Assembly (NCBI RefSeq): GCF_016306625.1
Contig: NZ_JACOII010000040.1
Span: 62,001-126,000 of the forward strand
Direction: 5' to 3'
Source of the DNA: Xenorhabdus lircayensis
GTDB taxonomy: Bacteria; Pseudomonadota; Gammaproteobacteria; Enterobacterales; Enterobacteriaceae
DNA length: 64,000 nt
Part shown: piece after piece, positions 16,724 to 26,841 of the stretch
Layout of the letters: each line of letters starts with the position of its first letter
Numbering within the stretch: the first letter of the stretch is position 1
Position numbers and translations under genes: made by a program
The notes under the pieces: model-generated
The model's input: only the letters and a program-made list of their open reading frames with translations
What the model was told of the DNA's origin: nothing
Database searches by the model: none

Positions 16724-17215
16724 CTATTGGGTATCCAACCAAAACGTCAGACCATTTTCTGGAATTTGTTTTAATCGTCCTGCCAGTGTTTCTCCATCGG
16801 GAAACACAAGATCCGGGGCAATTTCTGCAAGCGGGTAAAGCATAAATTCACGTTGCTTTAAACCGTAGTGGGGAACAGTCAGGCGTTCAGTGTTAATGAT
16901 GTGATCGCCAAACAGCATGATATCGAGATCGAGCGTTCTCGGCCCCCAGCGCTCATCTTTGCGGACACGGCCTTGCGTCAGTTCGATTGCCTGAGTGTGA
17001 TCAAGCAATGTTTCTGGTGACAATAGGGTGTCCAATGCGACGGCAAGGTTGAGGTAATCAGGCTGATCCTGTGGCCCCATCGGTTTAGTTCGATAAAAAG
17101 ATGATCGAACAACAAAAGCGGTATCAGGGATCGTTTCCAGGGCAGCAAGCGCATTATGGACTTGCTGCAAAGGATCGGCCAGATTACTGCCAATGGCGAT
17201 ATACACCCGAATCAT
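16724..17215 (-). CDS. folK: 6-hydroxymethyl-dihydropterin pyrophosphokinase
   Basis: 163 residues from the ATG at 17215, where the family-conserved MIRVYIAIGSNL begins; an upstream in-frame extension overlaps pcnB and is unlikely. It transfers pyrophosphate from ATP to the pterin in folate synthesis. The motif RWGPRTLDLDIMLFGD (catalytic Asp pair) and LGPQDQPDYLN-like GPQDQPDYLN are present. The start lies one base after the pcnB stop codon, so the two are coupled, as in E. coli. Confidence 0.95.
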   Translation of the reverse strand: MIRVYIAIGSNLADPLQQVHNALAALETIPDTAFVVRSSFYRTKPMGPQDQPDYLNLAVALDTLLSPETLLDHTQAIELTQGRVRKDERWGPRTLDLDIMLFGDHIINTERLTVPHYGLKQREFMLYPLAEIAPDLVFPDGETLAGRLKQIPENGLTFWLDTQ

Positions 17216-17216
17216 A

Positions 17217-18767
17217 TTAACCGTTATTCCTGTTCTGACGAGGGCGTACAACAGTACGGCGGGGGCGCGTTCTGCGGCGAATCGATTCATTGCCCAGTTC
17301 AGATATCATCCCGCGCTGTTGGGAAGATGTTGACTGTTGGAATTCAGCCCACCAGTGCACAAGCTCTTTCAGTTCATGGCGTGACTCAATACTGGCTCGT
17401 AATTCCAGTAAATCATACGCAGCACGGAACTTCGGATGTTCCATCAGTTTATTCGCCCGCTTTCCTTGACGACGTGGCAGTCGAAGCTGGAGTAACCAGA
17501 TATCGCGCATTGTCGTCGTATGGCGTTTGGGGATAGCAATGGAGCGGCACTGTTCATCAAGAATGTCATTCATTGCTAGCGCAAAGGCATCGTAATACTG
17601 TAAGCCGCCTTCCTGTGACAATTTTTCCGCATGTTCAATCAATGGATACCACAACATCGCTGCGAATAAGAATGCGGGATTAACTCGCTTATCGCTCTGG
17701 ATACGGTGGTCGGTATTTTTCAGTACCTGTGTCAGCAATTTTTCCATTGGTGAATCACCACATTGGGTGAAACCGCGTTGAATCATGGGGAACAGCGGTT
17801 GGAACAGGTGATGTTCGCGCAGCAGTCTGTAGGTGCTGTAACCCTGTCCGGCTTGCAACAGTTTCAGGGATTCTTCAAACAGACGCGCGGATGGAATATC
17901 GTTCAACAGAAACGAAAGACGTGAGATCGGCTCGGCAGTTGCTGGCTCGATGGTCATGTTTAGTTTGCTGGCGAAACGGATGGCACGCAGCATACGAACA
18001 GGATCTTCCCGATAGCGGGTTTCTGGATCACCAATCAGGCGAATGATGCCCGCGTTGAGGTCTGCCATTCCGCCGACATAATCCCGCAGGGCGAAATCCT
18101 CAATGCCATAATAGAGGCTATTGATCGTGAAATCGCGACGGACGGCATCTTCTTCGACTGAACCGAAAATATTATCACGCAGTAACATGCCGCTCTGGGC
18201 TTTATGTGACTGATCTCGGTCATTGCTTTCAACTTGTTCATGTGGCCCGCGGAAGGTGGCTACTTCAATCACATCAGGCCCAAACATGATATGGGCAAGG
18301 CGAAAGCGACGACCGACAAGACGACAGTTACGGAACAGCTTACGAACCTGCTCTGGCGTAGCATTGGTTGCTATATCGAAATCTTTGGGTTTTTCGTGCA
18401 GTAGTAAGTCACGAACACCGCCACCGACCAGATAGGCTTCAAAACCGGATTTGTTCAGGCGATACAGAACTTTCAGGGCATTATCACTGATGTCCTTGCG
18501 TGAAATCGGGTGCTGCTCTCGTGGGATCACCGTGATCGGGGAGTCCGAAGGCTTTGCCTTTGCGGATTTTTTCTTCATTTTGTCGTTTTCGGCATGTGAT
18601 GAAGATGAATGATTTTCTCTGCGACGTTTACGCAAAGAGCTGCTCTCTGTTTGAGCAGAATGGTCAGATACGGTGACTGGCCTTTCACTGACTGCCTGTG
18701 TGTCGCGTTTTATTCTGTTATCGCGGATTAGCAAATTACGGCAGAAAGTTGCTACTCGGTTAAAAAT
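17217..18767 (-). CDS. pcnB: Poly(A) polymerase I with an AUU start codon
   Basis: It adds 3' poly(A) tails that speed RNA decay. The nucleotidyltransferase core is intact ([24 protein letters not shown]), as is the RNA-binding region, and the tail is Arg-rich. A TTG at 18734 is possible, but the homologous N-terminus [10 protein letters not shown] extends upstream to ATT at 18767, four bases after the Shine-Dalgarno GAGGTG. E. coli pcnB is known to start at AUU in the same context, so I place the start there (516 codons). The N-terminal linker (about 15-65) is Ser/Lys-rich and longer than in E. coli. Confidence 0.9.
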   Translation of the reverse strand: MFNRVATFCRNLLIRDNRIKRDTQAVSERPVTVSDHSAQTESSSLRKRRRENHSSSSHAENDKMKKKSAKAKPSDSPITVIPREQHPISRKDISDNALKVLYRLNKSGFEAYLVGGGVRDLLLHEKPKDFDIATNATPEQVRKLFRNCRLVGRRFRLAHIMFGPDVIEVATFRGPHEQVESNDRDQSHKAQSGMLLRDNIFGSVEEDAVRRDFTINSLYYGIEDFALRDYVGGMADLNAGIIRLIGDPETRYREDPVRMLRAIRFASKLNMTIEPATAEPISRLSFLLNDIPSARLFEESLKLLQAGQGYSTYRLLREHHLFQPLFPMIQRGFTQCGDSPMEKLLTQVLKNTDHRIQSDKRVNPAFLFAAMLWYPLIEHAEKLSQEGGLQYYDAFALAMNDILDEQCRSIAIPKRHTTTMRDIWLLQLRLPRRQGKRANKLMEHPKFRAAYDLLELRASIESRHELKELVHWWAEFQQSTSSQQRGMISELGNESIRRRTRPRRTVVRPRQNRNNG

Positions 18768-18893
18768 GGTACACCTCGATAGTGACTAATCAATTAAGTA
18801 AGACAAAAAACAGCCGCCAATCATAACTTACTGAACATTTTTTGAGAATGCTTACAGTGCCAATAGAAACACTTTATTTAAATTAGCTGTTGG

Positions 18894-19772
18894 TTATGTT
18901 TTTTTTGGCGGAACTGCGTTTATATTCCAACCAACGATAGCCTGCTGTAGTAGTTGATCTGTGGTGAGATCCAGCCAGCCTGCGATAGTAGGTTGATTCA
19001 AAAACGATAACGCATTAATAAGCAATGGCCTTGGATCACTCAGCGGGATCGGTTGGGCATGATTTTGCTTAGAAAATTTATTTCCCTCGCTGTTTAGCAC
19101 GAGAGGCAAATGCACATAATTTGGCGTTGTAAAATTCAAGTGCTGATACAGAGATAGCTGGCGAACCGTCGGTTCAATTAAATCTGCTCCTCTGACAATT
19201 TCAGTGACGCCCTGATAGTTATCATCAATAACAACGACAAGATTATAGGCGAATAAACCATCTTTGCGATGAATGATGAAATCTTCTTCCGCTATTGTCG
19301 TGGGTACGGCGATGTAACCCTGCAATTTATCGCAAAAACCGTAAACCGGATAGTGTTGTTTCAGACGAATCGCGGCATTGTGGTCGGATAGGTGTAAATG
19401 CCGGCAGTGACCATCATAAAAACCACCCAGTTGTTGAATGTGCTGGCGGGTACAGGTACAGCAATAGCTATTTCCCTGCTGTTTTAATTGATCGAGGATA
19501 GCACGATAGGCTTCATGGCGCTGGGATTGATAGAAAACCTCTTCATCCCAGTAAAGGCCGTAATGCTCAAGGGCTTTCAATATCCGACAAGCTGCTCCAG
19601 GAACTTCTCGTGGAGGATCTATGTCATCAATCCGCATCAGCCATTTTCCGTGGCAGGCACGTGCTTGCAGATAACTGCCCAGTGCAGTCACGAGGGAACC
19701 GAAATGGAGATCGCCAGAAGGAGATGGGGCGAAGCGCCCAATATATGACGAGAAATGTTCAGATTGAGTCAT
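18894..19772 (-). CDS. gluQ: Glutamyl-Q tRNA(Asp) synthetase
   Basis: 292 residues. It is a GluRS paralogue lacking the anticodon domain, which attaches glutamate to queuosine-34 of tRNA-Asp. The class I motif [13 protein letters not shown] (HIGH-like) and the KFSKQN (KMSKS-like) loop are present, plus the Cys/His zinc cluster [11 protein letters not shown]. It lies between dksA and pcnB as in E. coli. Confidence 0.95.
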   Translation of the reverse strand: MTQSEHFSSYIGRFAPSPSGDLHFGSLVTALGSYLQARACHGKWLMRIDDIDPPREVPGAACRILKALEHYGLYWDEEVFYQSQRHEAYRAILDQLKQQGNSYCCTCTRQHIQQLGGFYDGHCRHLHLSDHNAAIRLKQHYPVYGFCDKLQGYIAVPTTIAEEDFIIHRKDGLFAYNLVVVIDDNYQGVTEIVRGADLIEPTVRQLSLYQHLNFTTPNYVHLPLVLNSEGNKFSKQNHAQPIPLSDPRPLLINALSFLNQPTIAGWLDLTTDQLLQQAIVGWNINAVPPKKT

Positions 19773-19829
19773 ATCAGGATCAATATAGGGGCATACGGCG
19801 CCATTCAGCGCCGTATTTAACCCTATGGG

Positions 19830-20285
19830 TTAGCCAGCCATTTGCTTTTCGCGAATTTCGGCCAACGTCTTACAGTCAATACATAAATCGGCTGTTGGGC
19901 GAGCTTCTAAACGGCGGATGCCGATTTCAACCCCACAGGATTCACAATAGCCGAAGTCGTCCTCTTCGACTTTTTTCAGCGTTTTTTCGATCTTTTTGAT
20001 CAATTTACGCTCACGATCCCGATTACGTAATTCAAGACTGAACTCTTCTTCTTGCGCCGCACGGTCAACTGGATCAGGGAAGTTTGCTGCCTCATCTTGC
20101 ATATGAGATACAGTACGGTCTACTTCATCCCTGAGTTGATTGCGCCATGCTTCCAGAATCAGCTTGAAATGCTCTAACTGGGCATCGTTCATGTATTCTT
20201 CGCCTGGCTTTTCCTGGTAAGGTTCTACCCCAGCGATGGCGAGAATGCTCAAGGACGAGGTTTTACGTTTTTGCCCTTCTTGCAT
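19830..20285 (-). CDS. dksA: RNA polymerase-binding transcription factor DksA
   Basis: 151 residues from the ATG at 20285 ([13 protein letters not shown]), preceded by GGAGAAGC; a longer frame upstream is spurious. It binds the RNA polymerase secondary channel and works with ppGpp made by RelA, also encoded in this window. The coiled-coil tip [11 protein letters not shown] with the key Asp residues and the four-Cys zinc finger CESC...CIDC are intact. It is nearly identical to the E. coli protein. Confidence 0.98.
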   Translation of the reverse strand: MQEGQKRKTSSLSILAIAGVEPYQEKPGEEYMNDAQLEHFKLILEAWRNQLRDEVDRTVSHMQDEAANFPDPVDRAAQEEEFSLELRNRDRERKLIKKIEKTLKKVEEDDFGYCESCGVEIGIRRLEARPTADLCIDCKTLAEIREKQMAG

Positions 20286-20482
20286 AATGCTTCTCCTTAC
20301 ACACGCACTATCAAACGACCCCCCCAACAGTAGGGAGGAAAAAAATAGGCCGCTATAAATAGCAGATGACTGCGAGGTTGGCAATTGTTCCTGCCATTAG
20401 TTTTGCAATGGTGTGAAGGCAACCGTGTTTACTGCCTAAATATATCGCAAAACAGCCCTCATCAGCATGATCTGTTTACAAA

Positions 20483-21193
20483 TTATCCCATTGATAAAAA
20501 AGGCAATTTGTCACTTATAACCATCCTGTTTTCTGTCATACTGGCCTTATAACAAATAACTTCGACCCCTGAATTGCATGCTTGTTCCAAAAGAAAAGCA
20601 TAATCATGGTCAATATGTTTTGCTGCCGCAACCTGACTGATCCCAGAATGTAAAACAGCAAACAACAGGACAGCACGCTGACCTTGTTGTGCTATCAATG
20701 ATAGCTCACGTAAATGTTTTTGCCCGCGAATTGTTACAGCGTCCGGAAAGTAACCATAATTTTCCTGCGACAATGTCACTGACTTGACTTCAATATAGCA
20801 GTCAACTCTTTGTTTTGACTGTAACAATAAATCTATGCGGCTTTTCTCTTTTCCATAGCCCACTTCACGGCTAATTTTCTCATAGCCAGATAATTCCGAA
20901 ATTACATTTTTTTCAATGGCCTGATAGGCCAAGTCATTGGCCCTGAGTGTATTGACACAAATCCAGTGTCCATCTTGAGTTTGCGTCAGTTCCCAGCTAT
21001 TCGGGTATTTGCGCTTGGGATTATCCGATGTGGAATACCACACAGTATCTCCTGGTGTAGCACAACCTGTCATAGCACCAGTGTTGGCACAGTGTATGGT
21101 GAGTGTTTCTCCTTCTGGCGTGAGGACATCCGCCAAAAAACGTTTATAACGGCGGATTAGGGTGGCGGGCTTCAGGGGCGGTGCAAATTCCAT
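20483..21193 (-). CDS. sfsA: Sugar fermentation stimulation protein SfsA
   Basis: 236 residues with the family features: an N-terminal OB-like part ([25 protein letters not shown]) and a PD-(D/E)XK nuclease-like core ([21 protein letters not shown], with IEVKSV as the E-x-K element). It was named for raised maltose enzyme expression in E. coli; DNA binding is reported, but the true role is unsettled. It is conserved next to dksA. Confidence 0.95.
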   Translation of the reverse strand: MEFAPPLKPATLIRRYKRFLADVLTPEGETLTIHCANTGAMTGCATPGDTVWYSTSDNPKRKYPNSWELTQTQDGHWICVNTLRANDLAYQAIEKNVISELSGYEKISREVGYGKEKSRIDLLLQSKQRVDCYIEVKSVTLSQENYGYFPDAVTIRGQKHLRELSLIAQQGQRAVLLFAVLHSGISQVAAAKHIDHDYAFLLEQACNSGVEVICYKASMTENRMVISDKLPFLSMG

Positions 21194-21328
21194 AAATTTT
21201 CCTCATAACCAATGGTCGGTAGCATTAATGGGTCGACAGGCTCAATGACCTGAAATTCGATGAAATGAAATCAAAGGTGCTAATGCTACAATGGCACCCA
21301 TTGAAAGTTAATTCATTATGGTGATCCT

Positions 21329-23812
21329 TTGTCATTACCCATTTATGACGTAGTGGAGTCAGTGATTACTGCATTGCAAACGTCGAAGCAAGTGTTATTA
21401 CACGCACCAACAGGAGCTGGAAAATCGACCGGATTGCCATTGGCAATTCTGAAGCAGGCACAATTGGCAGGGCGCATCATTATGCTGGAACCGAGGCGTA
21501 TTGCTGCACGTAGTGTGGCTGAGCGTCTCGCCGAACAATTGAATGAGCCTGTTGGCATGACCGTAGGCTATCGGATGCGTTCGGAAACAAAAATCAGTGC
21601 TGCCACACGCCTTGAAGTGGTGACGGAAGGCATTCTGGCACGTATGCTTCAGCAAGATCCTGAATTGAGTGATGTCTCACTCGTGATCCTTGATGAATTC
21701 CATGAACGCAGTTTACAGGCTGATCTGGCGTTGGCGTTGTTGCTGGATGTGCAGGAAGGATTGCGTGATGATTTGCGTATCCTGGTGATGTCTGCAACGC
21801 TGGATAACCAGCGTCTCTCCTCTTTATTACCGGATGCGCCAGTGATGGTGTCAGAAGGACGCAGCTATCCGGTAGCGAGATCCTATCATCCCCTTTCTTC
21901 TCATCAGCCTTTTGAACAGTCAGTCACCTCGGCGGTATTGCGCTTATTGCAGCAGGAAACGGGATCATTGCTGCTGTTTTTACCCGGAGTCGGTGAAATC
22001 CAGCGTGTTCTGTCGCAGCTGGATGGGAAGATAAATGAAGAGACACTATTGTGTCCGTTGTACGGGGCGTTATCGCTGTCAGACCAGCGCAAGGCAATCG
22101 CACCTGCGCCAACGGGCATGCGTAAAGTTGTGCTGGCAACCAACATCGCAGAAACCAGCCTGACGATTGAAGGCATCCGGCTGGTGGTGGACAGCGGCCT
22201 TGAACGAACCAGCCGATTTGAACCGAAAAGCGGATTGACTCGTCTAATAACTCAGCGCATCAGCCAAGCATCAATGATTCAGCGGGCAGGACGTGCCGGG
22301 CGACTGGAGTCAGGGGTTTGCTGGCACTTATTTGGTCAGGAACAGGCAGAAAGAGCTTCGGAACACAGTGAACCGGAAATTCTGCATTCAGATCTAAGCA
22401 GCCTGTTACTCTCTCTATTACAGTGGGGATGTCGCGACATGACCCAACTTCATTGGTTGGACAATCCACCACAACCCGCTTTGGCTGTTGCGGAATCGTT
22501 GCTGCTAAGATTGGGGGCATTGGATGATAATCAACAACTGACGGCCCGTGGTTGGAAAATGACCGAATCCGGCAGTGAACCGCGTTTGGCGGCAATGCTC
22601 TGTTTGGGTAAAGAGTATGCGGACAAACAGCAAGGAAAAACACAAGGCAGCGCAGCATTGGCAACAGCGGCGAAACTTGTTGCCATTCTGGAAGAACCAC
22701 CGCGCCGTGGACAGCCCGATCTGATTCATTGGATGACTTCAAATCAGCGCCATTGGCAGCAACGAGCCAATCAGCTTATCAGGAATCTTGCGGGCAAGAG
22801 TGGGAACGTTAGCCTCGATTTTGTACCTGAATTACTCGCTCTTGTACCTGAATTATTAGTGCAGGGATTTCCTGATCGGATCGCCAAAAACCGTGATAAT
22901 CTTGGGCGTTTTCAGTTAGCCAACGGCTTAGGTGTGGCTCTGGAACGTGAAGAGCCGCTTTCGGGAGAAACCTGGCTGGTTGCCCCTTCACTACAGCAGG
23001 GCAGTAAAAGCCCTGATGCCCGGGTGTTATTGGCTTGTCCATTGAATATTGAACAGACCATGCAGCAATATCCGCATTTGTTTACTGAGCATACAGCCGT
23101 AGAGTGGGATGATAGTAAAGGTTCGCTGCGGGCGTGGCGGCGTTTGCAGTGTGGGCGTTTAGTCGTCAAAGTACAGCCTCTGGCAAAACCGTCGGAAGCT
23201 GAATTACAGGAAGCTTTGCTGAATTGGGTTCAGCAAGAAGGCTTGTCAGCATTGAACTGGTCAGTGGAAGCATCGCAATTGCGCACACGCTTACAAAGGG
23301 CAACAGAATGGCTGCCAGAAATAGAATGGCCCGCAGTTGATGACACCGCTTTGCTGAATTCCCTTGAACAATGGCTGCTTCCTGCTCTGGGAGACGTCAC
23401 TGATTTGAAAGGGTTACGTCAGGTTGACTTATCAACTTGCCTGATGGGGTTGCTTGATTGGCAGCAACGGCAAATACTGGATAATGAATTGCCTGCTAAT
23501 TACACTGTGCCAACCGGGAGCAGGATCACTATCCAGTATTTTAATGATAAGCCTCCTGTGCTGTCAGTGAGAATGCAGGAAATGTACGGAGAGCAGCAAA
23601 ATCCAGTCTTGGCGAAAGGACGCGTTCCGATTGTCATTGAGTTGTTGTCTCCTGCCCATCGACCATTGCAGATAACACAAGATCTTGCTGCATTCTGGCG
23701 GGGGGCTTACCGTGAGGTGCAAAAAGAGATGAAAGGGCGCTATCCCAAACACTTATGGCCGGATGATCCTGCTAATACTGCGCCAACACGGCGCGTGAAA
23801 AAATATATGTAA
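21329..23812 (+). CDS. hrpB: ATP-dependent helicase HrpB
   Basis: 827 residues, a DExH-box helicase. Motif I APTGAGKST, motif II DEFHERS, motif III SATLD, motif V TNIAETSLTIEGI and motif VI QRAGRAGR are all visible in order, followed by the HA2/OB region and the HrpB-specific C-terminus (RYPKHLWPDDPANTAPTRR). The likely start is TTG at 21329 with GGTGATCC upstream; no in-frame ATG fits the family N-terminus better. Its role is in RNA metabolism but poorly defined. Confidence 0.95.
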   Translation: MSLPIYDVVESVITALQTSKQVLLHAPTGAGKSTGLPLAILKQAQLAGRIIMLEPRRIAARSVAERLAEQLNEPVGMTVGYRMRSETKISAATRLEVVTEGILARMLQQDPELSDVSLVILDEFHERSLQADLALALLLDVQEGLRDDLRILVMSATLDNQRLSSLLPDAPVMVSEGRSYPVARSYHPLSSHQPFEQSVTSAVLRLLQQETGSLLLFLPGVGEIQRVLSQLDGKINEETLLCPLYGALSLSDQRKAIAPAPTGMRKVVLATNIAETSLTIEGIRLVVDSGLERTSRFEPKSGLTRLITQRISQASMIQRAGRAGRLESGVCWHLFGQEQAERASEHSEPEILHSDLSSLLLSLLQWGCRDMTQLHWLDNPPQPALAVAESLLLRLGALDDNQQLTARGWKMTESGSEPRLAAMLCLGKEYADKQQGKTQGSAALATAAKLVAILEEPPRRGQPDLIHWMTSNQRHWQQRANQLIRNLAGKSGNVSLDFVPELLALVPELLVQGFPDRIAKNRDNLGRFQLANGLGVALEREEPLSGETWLVAPSLQQGSKSPDARVLLACPLNIEQTMQQYPHLFTEHTAVEWDDSKGSLRAWRRLQCGRLVVKVQPLAKPSEAELQEALLNWVQQEGLSALNWSVEASQLRTRLQRATEWLPEIEWPAVDDTALLNSLEQWLLPALGDVTDLKGLRQVDLSTCLMGLLDWQQRQILDNELPANYTVPTGSRITIQYFNDKPPVLSVRMQEMYGEQQNPVLAKGRVPIVIELLSPAHRPLQITQDLAAFWRGAYREVQKEMKGRYPKHLWPDDPANTAPTRRVKKYM

Positions 23813-23863
23813 TCGTGTTTTGATTCATACAACTGCCTTAAATAAACATGTGGAGAATTCGGT

Positions 23864-26341
23864 ATGTCTGATGATGATCGTCAGCCAATCGGACGCAAGG
23901 GTAAAAAATCGGGGCTTCGTCGTGGGCGAGCATCAAAAAATCGCGTTCGGCAGGATGACTATGATGATTATGAAAATGATGATTTTGACGACGACGATGA
24001 GGATGAAGTCATGACGAAAAAAGGGAAGAATGCCCGCTCACCGAAGAGCCGATCTCCCAAAAATCGGGGAAACTGGATTTTGTGGTTTCTGCTAAAAGTC
24101 TTTATTGTGTTGGCAGTGATTATTGCTGCCTACGGTTTTTATCTGGATAACAAAATTCGTCAGCGCATTGACGGTAAAGTCTGGGATTTACCCGCTGCAG
24201 TATATGGTCGGGTGGTTAATCTTGAACCGGGCATGAATTACAGCAGGGACGAAATGATCCAATTGCTGGAAGGTATGCAGTACCGGAAAGTGACAAAAAT
24301 AACCCGTGCGGGTGAATTTGTACTCAAGGGAAACAATATTGAACTTCTGCGTCGTTCATTTGATTTCCCTGATGGTCAGGAAAATCAGATCCAGGCCAGA
24401 CTGTCCTTTGAAGACAATCATCTTACCCGCATCGAAAACGTAGAAAACCAGCGGCAGTTTGGTTTCTTCCGCCTTGATCCAAAACTGATTACGATGATGC
24501 AGTCGGCGAATGGCGAACAACGCCTGTTTGTCCCGCGTGAAGGTTTTCCTGATTCACTGGTTCAGATTTTGCTGGAAACAGAAGATCGTTATTTCTATGA
24601 ACATGGCGGAGTCAGGCCAATTTCCATTATCCGCGCTGCGTTGGCTAATTTGACTGCGGGGCGTACTGTTCAGGGAGGCAGTACTCTGACTCAGCAGCTG
24701 GTGAGAAACCTGTTTCTCTCCAATGAGCGTACTTTGACCCGTAAAGCGAATGAAGCGCTGATGGCAATGTTGATGGATGCACGTTATAGCAAAGATCGCA
24801 TTCTTGAACTGTATTTGAACGAAGTCTTTTTGGGGCAGAGTGGCGATGAACAGATCCATGGTTTCCCGTTAGCGAGCCAGTACTACTTTGGCAGCCCGAT
24901 TAGTGAATTAACGCTGGATCAGCAGGCATTGCTGGTGGGGATGGTTAAAGGGGCATCGGTATATAACCCGTGGCGCCATCCTAAAAAAGCACTGGAACGC
25001 CGCAATATCGTGCTGAAAATTCTTCAGAACCGGAACGTCATCACGCAAAAGGATTATGACTTGTTGAGTGTCCGCTCACTGGGCGTAAAACCTAAAAGTG
25101 AGAGTATTACGCCACAACCTGCGTTTATGCAGTTAGTGCGTCAGGAATTACAGGAAAAGTTAGGTGATAAAGTTAATAACCTGTCGGGTGTAAAAATCTT
25201 CACTACCTTAGATCCTGTTTCGCAGGATGCAGCAGAACAAGCTGTGGAAGAAGGTGTTGCTGAATTGCGAAAAGCGCGCAACATTGCTGATTTGGAAGGT
25301 GCAATGGTGGTTGTGGATCGCATCAGTGGCGAAGTTCGCGCGATGGTGGGGGGGGCTCAACCACAATATGCAGGATTTAACAGGGCACTGAATGCCCGCC
25401 GCTTGATTGGTTCTTTAGCTAAGCCTGCGACTTATCTGACCGCATTGAGCCAGCCAGATAAATATCGCCTGAATACCTGGCTGGCAGATGAACCCATCTC
25501 TGTCCCATTGGCAGGAGGGAAAACTTGGGAGCCGAGGAACTTTAGCCGTAATTTCAGCGGCCGATTGATGTTGGTCGATGCTTTGGCGCGTTCGGTAAAC
25601 ATTCCTACCGTCAATCTGGGGATGGATATTGGATTGGATCGCATTGCCAGTACACTGGTTTCAATGGGCATTCCTGCGCAAGAAATCAAACAAGTTCCCG
25701 CTATGTTGCTGGGCGCAATTGCGCTGACACCAATGGAAATGGCACAAGAATTCCAGACCATCGCCAGCGGCGGTAATCGCGCAAAACTCTCTGCATTACG
25801 CTCTATCATGGCTGAAGACGGTACAGTGGTTTACCAGAGCTATCCGCAGGCTGAGCGGGCTGTGCCGCCACAGGCTGCCTATCTGACACTGTATGGTATG
25901 CAGCAGGTCATTGCACGGGGCACAGGCCGCTCACTGAAGGGTAAATATGGTCAATATAATTTAGCGGGTAAAACTGGAACGACGAACGATCTGCGTGACA
26001 GTTGGTTTACGGGAATTGATGGTAAAGAAGTCGCGATTGTCTGGACAGGACGTGATAACAATGGCCCAACTAATTTGACGGGCGCGACGGGGGCGTTGAC
26101 AATTTATCGCCGTTATCTGGAAAATGAAACCCCACTGATACTGAATAACCGTCCACCGGAAGGCATTGTGGATATGTCAGTCAATGAAGATGGCAGTTTC
26201 AACTGTGCCGGTACCGGCATCAGAACACTGCCTGTCTGGACTGATGATCCTCAGTCCTTGTGCCAGCAACCCGTGCAACAGCCGATAGAGGATAATGAAG
26301 AAGAAGCCCCAGGCTGGCTGCGCGAGATGTTTGGTCAGTAA
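23864..26341 (+). CDS. mrcB: Penicillin-binding protein 1B (bifunctional)
   Basis: 825 residues. A basic/acidic cytoplasmic tail (1-70) contains an Asp-rich stretch at 31-48, followed by one membrane anchor (71-93) and the UB2H domain that LpoB contacts. The glycosyltransferase has catalytic E240 in LLETEDRYFYEHGG and GGSTLTQQLVRN. The transpeptidase has S517-x-x-K520 (GSLAKPA), SVN at 577-579 and KTGTT. It polymerises and crosslinks peptidoglycan in the periplasm. GTGGAGAATTCGGT precedes the ATG. In E. coli fhuACDB follows; here it is missing. Confidence 0.97.
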   Translation: MSDDDRQPIGRKGKKSGLRRGRASKNRVRQDDYDDYENDDFDDDDEDEVMTKKGKNARSPKSRSPKNRGNWILWFLLKVFIVLAVIIAAYGFYLDNKIRQRIDGKVWDLPAAVYGRVVNLEPGMNYSRDEMIQLLEGMQYRKVTKITRAGEFVLKGNNIELLRRSFDFPDGQENQIQARLSFEDNHLTRIENVENQRQFGFFRLDPKLITMMQSANGEQRLFVPREGFPDSLVQILLETEDRYFYEHGGVRPISIIRAALANLTAGRTVQGGSTLTQQLVRNLFLSNERTLTRKANEALMAMLMDARYSKDRILELYLNEVFLGQSGDEQIHGFPLASQYYFGSPISELTLDQQALLVGMVKGASVYNPWRHPKKALERRNIVLKILQNRNVITQKDYDLLSVRSLGVKPKSESITPQPAFMQLVRQELQEKLGDKVNNLSGVKIFTTLDPVSQDAAEQAVEEGVAELRKARNIADLEGAMVVVDRISGEVRAMVGGAQPQYAGFNRALNARRLIGSLAKPATYLTALSQPDKYRLNTWLADEPISVPLAGGKTWEPRNFSRNFSGRLMLVDALARSVNIPTVNLGMDIGLDRIASTLVSMGIPAQEIKQVPAMLLGAIALTPMEMAQEFQTIASGGNRAKLSALRSIMAEDGTVVYQSYPQAERAVPPQAAYLTLYGMQQVIARGTGRSLKGKYGQYNLAGKTGTTNDLRDSWFTGIDGKEVAIVWTGRDNNGPTNLTGATGALTIYRRYLENETPLILNNRPPEGIVDMSVNEDGSFNCAGTGIRTLPVWTDDPQSLCQQPVQQPIEDNEEEAPGWLREMFGQ

Positions 26342-26394
26342 TAAAATGCGGCCCTACCGACATGGAAGTCGGTGGGAAAATCAAAAATTCTCAC

Positions 26395-26601
26395 TCACAG
26401 TAAGGAACTGACAACTTCTAGGCAGGTTTTAATGGGTAGCCACATTTCAAGACATGGGAGCTCATTGGGTTTTGCGAATAAAAAATCATATTGTTGATAA
26501 AAAGGAATAATTTGACCCTGAGATGAACGATCCACAGCAAGACGAGCCAATTTCACAGCATTAAGTGGATGAGGGTATTTTTTATTCTCCATCAATAGCA
26601 T
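26395..26601 (-). CDS. Short hypothetical frame in the mrcB-hemL gap
   Basis: 68 codons, or 65 from the second ATG. No family is recognised and no strong ribosome site is seen. It may be the remnant of a larger gene or chance. A short inverted repeat (ACCGAC/GTCGGT, 26356-26373) between mrcB and this frame may end the mrcB transcript. Confidence 0.25.
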   Translation of the reverse strand: MLLMENKKYPHPLNAVKLARLAVDRSSQGQIIPFYQQYDFLFAKPNELPCLEMWLPIKTCLEVVSSLL

Positions 26602-26841
26602 TATTGAGAATAATAATCATAAATTGGTAATGTTTCCGTACTGTGGAGTTAATCTGTCAGATAAATATAAAACACTATCGGCACACGTCTCAGCCCACTG
26701 CATTTTCGCTGGATGGTGCTGATTTTGCTTGGTGTGTTGGCGGTGATGTCAACCATTCAGGCGATACGGGCTTTGATGTGAGTTTTTACTCAGACGCCAC
26801 GAGATAGTACGGGATAGTGACGTCTGGGAAAACGGGATAGC
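26602..26841. other. Scar region where fhu genes lie in relatives
   Basis: Around 26690-26781 a 29-codon frame ends RWMVLILLGVLAVMSTIQ and then IRALM before TGA, which looks like the last membrane helix of a lost protein. The parent family was not identified. No intact gene is present. Confidence 0.35.

Noticed and set aside
17216-17290. 25-residue N-terminal extension of FolK
   Set aside because: It would lie inside pcnB and the family begins at MIRVYIAIG.
20286-20384. 33-residue N-terminal extension of DksA
   Set aside because: The family start MQEGQ has its own good ribosome site; the extension is unlike any DksA.
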